A stretch of DNA of 64,000 nucleotides. Source: Antedon mediterranea (Eukaryota > Echinodermata > Crinoidea > Comatulida > Antedonidae). A program made the translations under genes and the position numbers. This document shows positions 1 through 11,800 of this stretch, piece after piece. The notes beneath the pieces were generated by a model. It was given only the letters and a program-made list of their open reading frames with translations, ran no database searches and had not been told where the DNA came from. The DNA lies in assembly GCF_964355755.1 (NCBI RefSeq), contig NC_092675.1, positions 19,916,912-19,980,911 on the forward strand, read 5' to 3'. The number at the start of each line of letters is the position of its first letter. Position 1 is the first letter of the stretch.

Positions 1-3000
1 TTAAACAGGCAATGATTTTATATTGAAGGATTATGATACGAATAGCTATTGTGCATACGTAGTGGAATTCTAACATTATGCCACACAACATTAATCATTA
101 TAGGCCACCGTTTTGTAATAGTGTAACATTAACACGTGATATAGAATATTGAAGACGATTGGTTTAGTATCTATCATTTCTTTTGTATTAGTATTATTAT
201 AGTTACTTATATTAGGAGTCTTTAATTTGTATCCGTTTTTACAAGACATAATTTAAATTTAATTATAGGCCTAGAACCACACTTTAACACGTCGGTAAAT
301 TAAAGTCCAACCTGAACATAAATGAATACATTTTTTTTTCATTCATGCATTTCATTTCAGATAATAATGTACAAAACAAACGCGAAAAGGGAAAGAATTA
401 TTATCATGGGCCCTATGAGTTAGAATCATACAGGATAGATAGATATTATCATGGGCCCTATGGGTTAGAATCATACAAGATAGATAGATAGTAAAAGGAT
501 CCCAATGGAAATAAGCTAATAAGCTTTTTGGGCTATCCTGGAAAATCTTTTATAAATTTATTATTTGTAATGTCAGTAATTGATGTTATCACTTTGTATG
601 TATTTTTTATGATGATTTTCCTAATAAATTCAAATCAAATCAAGTAATTTGCTTTAACTAGCTTAAAGAAACTAAAGTTATCATTTCCCCAAAACATGAC
701 GAATAACATGGAAGAAAGAAACAGTACCGAGAAGCAAAATGGTGTGTTTAGACAATCACTTTTAAGATAACGAAAGTGGCAGTTAGCAAACATTGAATCT
801 GTTGCAAGTGTTACGCATGCACGCGTACATTATTATTCTACGTAGATTTAATTGATGATTTAAATGCAAGCGTATTTAACGAAGCCATCAATGTGTCTTA
901 ATCTGACAGATAATTTCCTTAATTTGCCAGATTAACGCAACAAACAGTGTTTTGACAAGAACGATGGACGTCGACGTAGGATCACTGTGTTGCATTTCAT
1001 CTCAAAGCCTAAACTCGATACCGTGTGGTGGTATTTCAACTTAATAAACTCATTAATGATTGCGATTGATTGATTAAATATCTTGAAAGGCACAATACAA
1101 AATGTAATTAGCCTATCACGGTTGACAATAAACGTTCGTAAAGGCGACTCCTAATTAATACGTTCCTTGGTGATTTTGTGTAACTTTATACATGTGATTT
1201 AATAGACGTCGAACACGCCTTATTGTTTGAGGTAGGTTAAAATATCAACTAGACGAGTCATAAATAGTAATGATTTTAATGGAAACTTTCTAACAGATTG
1301 AATTCAATAGTTTGGGTAGTAAATTACTAGTATACTACTACAATACGTGTGAGAATGTTTCGTTAAAATATTGCTTTTAACGAAAGGTAAATTATAATCA
1401 GTCACCAATTTCATTGAAGTGTTTTTTTTTATATTTGTTGTATGTTTTTTTGTGGTATAACTTCGAATGTAGTTCAATTCAGTGTTCTTGTCTGGCCTAT
1501 ATTATAAAAAAAATATAAAAAGTTAACTAAAAATGTCTACTAAGTATTTGCCAATGAATCTCTATATATTTATCGTTAAATATTACAACACTATTAACAT
1601 AACACTTTAGGTCCTCAAAACCGACAAATGGAATAAATATTGTTGCCGATAACAGTTGATTTTGCCTATCATAAAATTACTGTTACGTATATTATACGAG
1701 AATGTATAGCTGAGATGCAGGGCCTTTATTTAGGTTGCTTCGCCGTTACCGTACATAAGCCTAATGGATCGAAATGCTTTAAAAGCATGAGGGTGGTCAA
1801 ACGTCTCATTTCCGTTACTCGATCCGGATGGATTTATCTCACATAGGGGTAGGCCTACATCAAATGTTATTACCAAGTTATCTGGAAGGGCCTAAGCTTA
1901 TATCACATATGAAAATAACGAAAAACCAAATTTACTTTAGAGGAAACATAAGCTTGATAGATATCTACTGTAAAACAAACTCCGAAAAATGCGGGGCAAG
2001 CCATTATGATTGTATATTTTGAACTTGATTTGTTCATCTTCAAGAATACATTCATACCCGACGATGAACAAATAAAGTTCGAAATATAAAATCAACGGCT
2101 TGCCTCACTTTTGTTTTATTACTATCAACCCTTGGGTTAATACACAAATACATACCGGTACTGAAGTAACGAATATGACTAGCCTAAATAATCTTAAAGA
2201 ATACAATGATTGAATGAATTGAAATTGTCATTGAAAGTTTCCTTTCGCATTGCCACTCTCTATTGTAACCGTACCGTATGAGACAAAAACTTTTAAAAAC
2301 AACCACAAACTAAGAATAAGAATTTATTTGAATATATAACATAGGCTAAAGCCCTCCAACTTATACATAACAATTACTAATAACATTACCGGTGTATTCT
2401 AAAGTTTCAATTTCTTTTATTAACAATTTAAAAAGAAAAAAAACGGAATATATTCCTACAATGATATCTTGTTGTATTTGCTGTTAAACATTTACATCGT
2501 ATTTTTTTCAATCTAACCCAGTTAGATTGTAATACGTACAAAACGCATAACGAGGTATGCATTTATTTAAACAAAAAAATAGGCCTAAGCCTAAAGGTAT
2601 GGTAAATCTTTTTTGGGAATTTTAAACAAAATCAACTGAATGACTGAAAAGTATGATTAGTTGATTAATTGATTAAAAAATCGTTTTGTTTAGGGTTTAC
2701 TAATTTAACAACTGACGATTTATATAGGATTATTCATTCAACTACCGAACCGATAGATATAGGCCTACCCGATAAATCTAGGGCTACCCGATAAATTTAG
2801 GCCTACCTTACAAAATGACAATATTGTACTAATTTATAATGCAACTTATTGTTGATTCATTGTTGAAGATTCAATTTATGGATTTATCGGATTATTGAAA
2901 AAATGGCTAAATGATTGATTAAATAAATTAATTGATCATTTAAAAGGATTTGAATGACACCCTTCAAAGTAAGATATTAATGCACATAGTAACGTAGGTA

Positions 3001-3810
3001 AGAATATGATACATAAACAATGACATTTTGATTTCACAATAAACTCATATTTATATTGGTTGGCTTATGTCAACATGTCATTTTTGTTTTGTCGGATTTC
3101 AAACAATTTGTTTCCTATCATTATCAGTACAAAGGTAAACACTTTGAGAGTGCGTTGGTGTAGAGATCTCTGACCTATGATTAAAATGATACTAAAGTAT
3201 CAAACTGATTCAACATTTTGATTATCTGATTCGTTAGAACTATACACGGTAATTCATGTTTAAATAGCCTATTGTTTCGTTAGTATAATCATGGACAAAA
3301 TATATCCATGGTATAATATAGAAGCACGCCGTTTTAGACGTACGGTAGGCCTAGATGTAAATTCATGGATATGGGTTTATCAAATTAAATTGTATGTATT
3401 CGTTCAGTACATTGTGTTATTTTCCACACGTAAAAGTGATGTACTGGAGCATCTTAAAACTATGCTTTCACACAAACGCACGTGAATAATTAGAAATATG
3501 GTCTAATAATATTGTCAAAAAGGGTTACAGTACTAAATATAAATTATTATGTTTATAAAATTTGGCACACTAAATGTACCGTAATGTAACTAAGGTTTAA
3601 AGTAGGCAAACTTTCTTTCAACAAATGATAGGCCCTATACAAATCATGATTTGAAGATATAATATAAATTAAAAAATAAATATACAGTAAAAACTGCAGC
3701 AAAAGTTTTAACTGTGGTTATCTTCAATTGTAACATAACTTACGACCATACCATGTAAGCCTCAAAACTGAAAAAAAAATTAAAAATTATAAATAAGTAT
3801 AAAAACATAC
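1..3810. other. Non-coding left flank, probably DMRT intron 1
   Basis: No convincing coding exon is visible on either strand; the few open frames are short and have no recognisable family features. If the DMRT gene is intact, this is part of its first intron, because the exon ends with a good donor at 3810. It contains a two-copy direct repeat of about 51 bp near 398-495 (GGGCCCTATG...GATAGATAG), a non-LTR-like 3' tail near 540-645 ending in TCAAA repeats, and a small inverted-repeat element at 1991-2107. Confidence 0.5.
1991..2107. mobile_element. Short palindromic MITE, copy 1
   Basis: The two ends are inverted copies of each other: GGGGCAAGCCATTATGAT at the left and a matching ...GGCTTGCCTC at the right, with ATGAACAAATAAAGTT in the middle. 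A second copy with the same ends and core lies at 38486-38595. No coding capacity. Superfamily not assigned. Confidence 0.6.
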
Positions 3811-4210
3811 CATCCTCATAATCAAGATCGTCATCTTCATCTTGTTCAAATTTTCTTTTCTTAGCGTCACATTCTTCATAAGAAGCCCCTGGAGTTGACA
3901 TAAGCCCAAATTGTCCCCCGGGTGAGCAGGCCCTAAGCCCAAGTGCTATGGCATCTTCAGCAGCCTGCTGCCGTTTCAAGGCAACCTGCGCCGCCATCAC
4001 CCTCTGTCTTTCAGCAATAAGATTGCACTTAGGACATCTACAGTCTCTAAATCGGCAGTGTCTTTTGTGTCCTTTTAGCCAAGATATAACACCATGGTTT
4101 CGGCAACGGGCACATTTCGGCTTTCGAGATCCTTTCTCTGTTAATGGTCCTCGAAGAATGTTTAAAGTTTGTACATCAATTGAAGACTGATCTAGCGAAT
4201 AGTCCATCAT
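3811..4210 (-). CDS. DM-domain transcription factor (DMRT family), first coding exon
   Basis: This exon encodes about 133 residues starting [10 protein letters not shown]. The DM domain, a zinc-binding minor-groove DNA-binding fold, lies at roughly residues 31-80: [10 protein letters not shown], then GHKRHC, then CRCPKC and the recognition helix ending [15 protein letters not shown]. The zinc-ligand cysteines and histidines are all present. The following [12 protein letters not shown] resembles arthropod Dmrt93B-type proteins from memory; assignment to a vertebrate class (DMRT3, DMRTA and so on) is left open. An acidic, lysine-rich segment follows, and the exon ends at a donor (GATG/GTATGT) at 3811. 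DMRT proteins act in the nucleus in sex determination and neural patterning. No later exon is visible in 1-3700, so the gene continues off the left edge. An open frame on the opposite strand is a shadow. Confidence 0.93.
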
Positions 4211-5384
4211 TTTACTTTATGAAGCTGAAGTATTTAAAACTGAGTTTGTGGTTGCTTCTCGAGAAATTATGTCAATTTCCAAAATTGTGCTTCTTTCAAT
4301 ATTATATTGTAAGAAACTTTGGCGAAGTTTACCGCGTACTTTCTAATACAGTTGAATTAAATATAAACAAAAACTGTTCTTGAATTTGACAATTTTCGTG
4401 GTGGTTGCGAAAGAAACGTGGCGTGCGTTTAGCCTATGTTTCTTTAATGAGATATTTACGAAACGTCAAGTCGATAGCACTTTTATGACCATGTTGTTAG
4501 CTTTGTTACAGTTGGTTTAAAGAATACAACGAAGCAATAGGAAGTGTTAGTTGAAATACGCAAAACGATTGGCTAGGTTTGTTTGCAATAAACAAAACGC
4601 AACAATGCTCTTCAAAAAGTCGTCTTACAACGTCTAAACTCAACTTAAATATGTTTATTCGAAACAAAAAAACTACGGGATGAGAATTCTTTGCAATTGG
4701 GGTTCAAAAGATTAGCTCGGCCAAACGCTTGTCAATTGATAGTTGTCTCTTTTTATATGTTTTGATAGCTTTTAAACACTAAAAGAGCCTTCGTAAAGCA
4801 ATATTGTCATCAACGTCACTAATGCACAAGTGTTGAGTGAGATAAAGTGATCTGCGCATTCGCGGTTCAGGTAAACTGCAAGGTGATTGGTGGAAACTTT
4901 AAGTGTTACGCCCACTTTAGAATTGACGCGGTTCTGGTGATGAGTTGACGAAAGGTGTGGTGAAGGTTTCCGTTGTCGTTTGTTACTAGTTAATAACTGC
5001 TACCATACAATGTTGATAGGTGATGATGGATAGCTATGGTCAAGTCTACAATTTGTGTATACACACCGTGACAACTGACGACGGCTAAACATGTCAAAAC
5101 TCACAAACGTTTTACAAAATAATGGAATCGTTACACTGTTAAGGTCTACCAGGTTGGAATTTAACAGTTTTCTAAGCCATCGACCTACATTCAGAGCTAA
5201 ACTAAAGAGTTGACAGACGATACAATTGTATCGCATGAAATCTATCCCATGGTTTTATACAAAAATTGGTGATTACTGAATTTTCGAACAATAGATGATT
5301 GTAATCAGTGAACAACAAAAATGCTAACTTAAGTTATAGACTAAAACATATACCGTAAAACTTCCGTACTGTAAATAGTTATAA

Positions 5385-5900
5385 TAGTAACCCCCTTCTA
5401 ATAGTAACCCACACTCTAATAGTGACCCTCTTCTATTACCGTAGTAACCCACACTCTAATAGTAACCCCCTTCTAATAGTAACCCACACTCTAATAGTAA
5501 CCCCTTTCTAATAGTAACCCACCTTATAAGTCAATCTATAATAATAGCAACCCACTACTCTAATAGTAACCCATGGGGATTACTATTAATCAAAAAAACT
5601 ATTGACAAAATGACATTATGAAGACTGGTCGTTTATAACAGCCGTATTTTGAAAATAGGAAGATAATGCATGTTGATCTCGGGAGTGGGGGGGGGGGGGG
5701 GGTTAGTGTTTTTGAGTTTATAAAAAAAGTTCAAACAAATTTGTTTATTCGTACTGTTTTATTATTTTGCTGAGTTGCTGACCGGAAAAGTTGGGGGTGG
5801 GTTACTATTTTCAGGTGCCTAATTGAAGATTAGTAATAGTAACCCACAACTCTAATAGTAACCCACTAATATTAACCCTCCTTCTAATAGTAACCCACCC
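5385..5900. repeat. CTAATAGTAACCC minisatellite, two blocks
   Basis: The unit CTAATAGTAACCCACA or CTAATAGTAACCCCCTT (about 17-19 bp) recurs from 5385 to 5580 and again from about 5833 to 5900. Between the blocks are single-copy sequence and a long G run. Copies differ by a few bases; no reading frame is kept open. Confidence 0.85.
5687..5702 (+). repeat. G homopolymer of 16
   Basis: A run of 16 G follows GGGAGT, between the two minisatellite blocks. Runs like this can form G-quadruplexes and often vary in length; assembly length is also uncertain here. Confidence 0.85.
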
Positions 5901-7603
5901 TAAAAAACAATCAAAGAATAATAACCCAGAGTTACAATTAAACTGTATTATAAGATTTACAGTAAACTTACACTTATACCGAAATCGTATAATTTTAATT
6001 GTTTAATAATGTTTAACAAGTGTATCCTTGTATATTATCAACGATGAATGTGGTTAAAATAGAATTGAAAATGTAAACACAGTTACTGTATAATAATTTG
6101 TGGATTTATCAATTTTATCCGTGAAACAAACTATAACAATGATTCCTAAAATTATGATCTCACACATAACATACAAATATCCATTGAAAGAAGCTAGTGA
6201 ATTCATTACATTAGTTAGTTCGTATCTTAAAGTAAATATATACGCATATTAAGTTAATTATTTCTCTGTAGCAGTTAATCCACAAGAAATTACTATTAGT
6301 CTTTCAAATATTATTTTCGCGAATATAACATAAAAGTGATCAGAGCAAATCAGGATATGGTTGACGCCCCGGGATAAAATGTTTTTCGTACGAGCCTACT
6401 GTGCGCAACTTTCGGAACGTCGTCGCTTATTTTTATACCTACAGATAGGCCTATTCTAAGATTATTCGGGTGTTCTAAAATTAACCACTGTGTAATTAGT
6501 CTATTTCGAAGTAGAATATCTTTAACCATACCACAACGATTAATATCTACCCGTACGTTGTGTGAACGTTTCGAAAGATTCTTGTAAAATAAATCAAACT
6601 TCCATGAAGACGGGCGTTATAAAAAAGAATCGACAAATATGGCTAATTAACAATAAAGCATTTTATATAATTGCATACACACACACACCCATGATACCAC
6701 CAATATACTACTATCGATCAAATTCTATAAATATTCAATAACTTCATTTATGCAAGAGAACACTTCTTCCTCCTCCCTCTCACAACATTTATCAAAGCAT
6801 ATTAACATTTCAACTCGGTAAGAATTGCATTGCATAAATTAACTATGAGTAATTAACTAATTCTATAATACACTAACAATTTCCCCACTACACTAATTAC
6901 TATATAGTTACTTATACATACAGGTAGTATGTCGTAAGCTATCAGGCAAAGATATTCGATGCCATGCAAAGCAGAAATAAATAATTTATTGTTTTTGCTT
7001 CAAATGATTTAAGCCTAGGAATTACATTTGATAAATATTAAACAAAAATATGCATAAAAAATAATGGAATGTCGAATTGAAAGTTCTAGAAGTCTAGAAT
7101 AAATTGGCTTCAAAAAGTTAATAATAAAGTTAATCATTAATATTACTGTTATATTATCCCCGAATTATGTATTATTTGTTGATAAAACGAATATACATTT
7201 TAAAATAGAATAATACACAGTACTATTATACAGCACAATATATATAATACTCAACCTCTTAATCTTATTGTATAACAATAGTAAATGGTATTTTACACTT
7301 TATGTAAATTAGAAATATCATCTTTACAACAACACCCATGGTATATTATAAAGGTTACGCAAGGTTACCATATAGAATTGTCTACTTTAAGTAAGTTAGA
7401 CCCAAGTACTTTTTGTGTCCTTTTGTCCCAGTTTTTTATCCCAGTTTTTTATCCATTTGATTATATACATTCATAAACAAATATATAATGTATATATAAA
7501 CACATTACTGTAGGCATAGAAAGTTAATTCTAAATCGGCAGGTTATATATTGGAATTTAATAAATTAATTTGAAACGATAAAATAAGGAAATCTGTGATC
7601 ATG

Positions 7604-7668
7604 AGAGATTCGAACCCGGACCTTTTGCTTGATATGCAGCTGTCTTAACCATTAGACCATCTTTAACA
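7604..7668 (-). repeat. tRNA-like sequence (SINE head or tRNA pseudogene)
   Basis: On the minus strand an A-box-like TGGTCTAATGGTTAAGA is followed about 30 bases later by a good B box, GGTTCGAATCT. The flanks do not form a 7-bp acceptor stem and the anticodon arm is poor, so a functional tRNA is unlikely. It is best read as a polymerase III promoter of a SINE or a dead tRNA copy. Confidence 0.55.
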
Positions 7669-8763
7669 TTCTCGGCATGGTATAATGTATATATACGATA
7701 TATAGCAGTAAGAAATTACTAGATAGTCTGGTGGTTAGAGTACTCAATACCATTGGTAGAAATATATATATAATATGTATTAAGATATAAGTAAACCCTA
7801 CATGTTAAATAACAAAACTAAGTACTCAGCCTCGATAAAATCTTAGTAGTAAAATAAATAATTCATAATTAATGCAATTATTTCCAACACACAGGGGTAA
7901 TAATGTTAACACCATTCCCATCATAAACTTAATACTGTTTAAAAGTTGGACAAATATTTCAGACAATGTTATTTTCATAATAATTTTAAAATCTTTTTTT
8001 TTTTAATTACTGTGTAAAATAAAACTTGGAATTTATGTTGCGAAATGTTATTTTTAAAATTTAATAATCAATAAAAAAAGAAATGTTAATTTTTTGGCAT
8101 AGCATTTTTTTTTTGGTCCTTTTGTATTAGTGTACAATGCTTTGGGGTTTCATAACACTAGGCACTATGTATATCCATGCTTATATAAACCTAACCATAC
8201 ACAAGAATATATGGTACATAAAAAAACTATGCATTCAATTGTTATATATTTATCGTTTCACTATTTAGCCAAGGATCTACTTCACATATTATATTTATTA
8301 AATATATTCTTATTTTAAATTAAGTGTACATTATGATTTTAAATTTAATTAAGCACAGCTTTTTGCATGATTAGTAGTTTGTGACAAAATACAGAAAATA
8401 TACATACATATTACTATATTATTTTATAAGAACTAACTTAATAATTACTAGTTGCATTAACAGAAAATCTGTAAAAAATTGAAAAAAAAACCCCAAAATT
8501 ACCTTAGATATTTAGCGTACCTCATTTTTTAACGATTGAAAAGAAAAGGAAAATGGAAATAGAGACCTAAATATCTATTATTATTTAATAATTTATCAAA
8601 GTATAAATAAATTGCTTCATAATGATTTTTAAGATTGCATAGTAAGCTCAACAGCAATTAATATTTTATTTAAAAAATTATTTAAATGTTATCTTTTGTT
8701 ATACTGTGGTTTTCTACTGTATATGTTGATAATTAATTCATAACATATTCTGTTGATTATGTA

Positions 8764-8769
8764 TTTATT
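8764..8769 (-). terminator. Candidate polyadenylation signal of ERMP1
   Basis: The minus strand reads AATAAA about 54 bases after the ERMP1 stop codon. It is the nearest canonical hexamer. In such AT-rich DNA the motif is common, so use is only likely. Confidence 0.4.
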
Positions 8770-8822
8770 ATTTTAAAACCATTTTTAAAATAAAATTATT
8801 AGAAATGTGTTTTCTATTCATT

Positions 8823-11800
8823 TTAAAAGGTCCAGACATCGTAAGTGGATATGAATGGAATAGTAAAAGCCCAATCTGGTTGTTGGTTCATAAAGGATGT
8901 CAGCTCTGGGGTTGATTTCTTGGCATGGACATAAAAACCACTTACAGCAATGTCAAATATGTCATCTTTATCAGACAGTTCATCAGGTACCTTGAATATT
9001 GAATAAAACAGAAGATTTAGAAATGAGTTGTGCCACTACCATACCCTAAAATCAGGACCGGGGAACTGTCTTCATATATGATCCATTTCAGGTACCAAAA
9101 TCGTTATTTGTTTTATAACACACCTATTTTTATTCAATGCATCTATCGTAAATCATTGACAAATGCTAGGCTGGGCAGATAGGCCATTAAAAAAGACTGT
9201 GCTCCAACTATAGATGTGGGGTAGAACAGTTATAGATGACCATTAGACAATACTTTTCCGTAAAGCCTGTTTTCCTGTCGACGTTATTCGACGCTATCGT
9301 CGATCTCCTACGTACGATTTACGGGAAAGGGTACTTTTTTAATTAACGATGATGATACAAAACGTTGGCAATGTACAGTAAACGACGCTACAATTCGCAA
9401 TTGTTGACAATCGCAAGAGTTGACTCCAGTTCAACTCTAGCGATATCGCAACGCTAAAATGTAAGAACTGACCAATCATCTTGGCGATACAGTACATGAC
9501 GTTACATAATTGATGGCAAATTCTGCTGACTACATTTACTTTGTCTAGCCTTGCCAAAGTGAATATAAAATGATGTTCCGGAAAGTAGGCGTGGGGATAC
9601 TAGGTAGGTTTAAGTATTCTGCCTAGTCCAAAATGCTATTTGGGCTAGGATAAGTCTACTGAAAACGAAGAACCATTAGTATAAAGATATTAGTATGCCT
9701 AGTGAGCCTACTACTAGTAGAGGCAGCGGAATCCTCTATTCATTTCTCGCGTTACGACGACGTCGAGAGAGAAGACATGAGTTTTCAACTTTAACGTTCA
9801 ACGCTGGAAATCAAATGTTCACGCTATCGTTATCATTTCAACTACTTGATCGTTTTCAAACGATCGCCGTTGAATTTTTAACGATTAATGATGATAGCGT
9901 CGACTAACATCAACAGGAAAACAGGCTTTAGGTAGGGCAAATTCCAAATTACACTAACCAATCAAATTGCAAGAATACAATCAGGTGTTTTAAAAAAGGT
10001 ACTAATAAACGAGTAGTGTAATAACATTGTGAGCAAACAAACACACTCACCTGTAATTGCAACCACATAGTCCATGATTGAACATCATAGCCACCACCAT
10101 AGTAAATAAAGTACACACTTCCACCATCACCATCCCCAGTCATTGGTGGCACTTGTGGTGTTAGGGACCAGTTCTGTACTGTACTGCCTGATTTAGGTGA
10201 GATATACACAGTCATGTGTTCTACTCCTACAATAGTAGTCACAAACAACAAAATCATAAATATAAACGTTTTGTTAAAAAATTTAAAGGGCAACTCCGGC
10301 TTTAAAATATTCATTTTCAACCAACTTGATAATAATTATACTTTTTACAGTGGTAAAGCATTTTTTTGCTACAAACCATTTTCATTATAAATTATACTAC
10401 AGTCAACTCTCCCAATACCAGGCACGTTGGGGGCGGCCAAATATTTCTGGTTTTCTGAAAAGTCTGGTATTCAAAATGTGTTTTTAATAGTAAAAGAAAA
10501 ATTTGGGACCTTTGGTCCTCAAGAAAAGTCTGATATTAGGAGAGTTTCTGGTTTTCAGAGATTCAGGTATTCAGAGAGTTGACTGTATTAAATTATACTT
10601 ATATTTCCAAAAGTTATAAGCTAACCTGTAAACTTGAAAGTAAAATTTTGAAGTGAACCCGTCTTGATACGTGAAACAAGATCCAATTTAACGGAATCAT
10701 GATTATGTCTTGAGGCTGGTATGAGAAAGTTTTTTCTGTACAAAATAATAAGTAAAATATTAATAATTTTATTGTGATATTTGCTGTTTTGGGGGAATAG
10801 ACACAAATATTAAAAAAACATTAAATGCACAGATCACAACACATTTTTATATTCATATGAAATTCTCTTTATTTTTCTACCACACTAAACTAAACTTTAA
10901 ATACATATTTCTCCAATCCAGGTTTATGTGGCGCAGGATACTACACTTATGGTAAGAAAGAAAGGCTGAATGGATGGATCTCCCACAAAATAATATAAAG
11001 GATTCTACCAAATTGATAAAGAAATGATAATCATTGCTCTTACTTTAGCATCGGTCTAACAGAGAAATAGAATGGATAGCCACAATATGGTAGGTCAGCC
11101 TCACAGACTGCAAGCTTAGGTGATTCAAGGCCTGCTATATGCTCCAGATCCTTTATTCCTAAGTTATCCATAACCATAAGATGAAGCGTCGAGTCACCAC
11201 TAACTCTAGTGCCAGTTTTATCATAAAAATCCCTGTTAACATGCTGTGGCAAAAGATATTCAATTAATAATATTAATAATGTAATTGTAAATAAATAGTT
11301 ATAAATGCAATGTTTTGATATTTACAAAGTATTGTTACACTTCCTCTAGCCATTCACCACATCATTCAAAGTAAATTTCTTAACTTAATCGACGTGACAA
11401 TCGATTCTTCAAGCTTAACATAAACTGAGACCATTTGGATTATGCCCTCTATGAAACCATGGTATCCAAAAGAGTAGCGCCTTCCCAGATCAGCACACCA
11501 GGAAATGGTCCCCTATTATATTTTTTAATAGTGTGCCAAGTTCACTGTAATGTATTTACACAGGATCAGCAGCACGTCCCAGGCTCGACCCATGCCCCTC
11601 TCATAATCTCTTACAATTACGCCATATCAGATCATAATCTTGATATAAAGTTTGCAGTACACCACGTGTATTAGTTCTGAAAAGAACTGTTGAGTTTCTT
11701 GATGTTTTGATCAATATGCTTTGATTGTCCTCAGGAGTGAGAATACAGAAAGTCCAGGAAACTTGGAATATAAGTGGAAAGGGTGGGACTGGTGTGAAAG

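Larger units (their letters stand above)
4211..8822. other. Intergenic region between DMRT and ERMP1
   Basis: This holds the DMRT 5' flank and, at its far end, the ERMP1 3' end. No further coding exon is supported. It contains an 18-bp-class minisatellite (5385-5900), a 16-nt G run, a tRNA-like sequence at 7604-7668 and very AT-rich DNA. Inverted CCAAT boxes (GATTGG) near 4568 and 4882 may belong to the DMRT promoter, but no start site can be fixed. Confidence 0.5.

Noticed and set aside
3948-4383. Plus-strand open frames opposite the DMRT exon
   Set aside because: They are antisense shadows of the DM-domain exon and its upstream flank.
5385-5580. Telomere-like repeat
   Set aside because: The unit resembles CTAACC words only loosely; the period is 17-19 bp and there are no true TTAGGG runs.
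7604-7668. Functional tRNA gene
   Set aside because: A and B boxes are present but there is no acceptor stem and the anticodon arm is poor.
9695-9907. 70-codon plus-strand open frame with RRRRERR
   Set aside because: It lies inside the 9261-9930 inverted-repeat element and looks like a chance frame.
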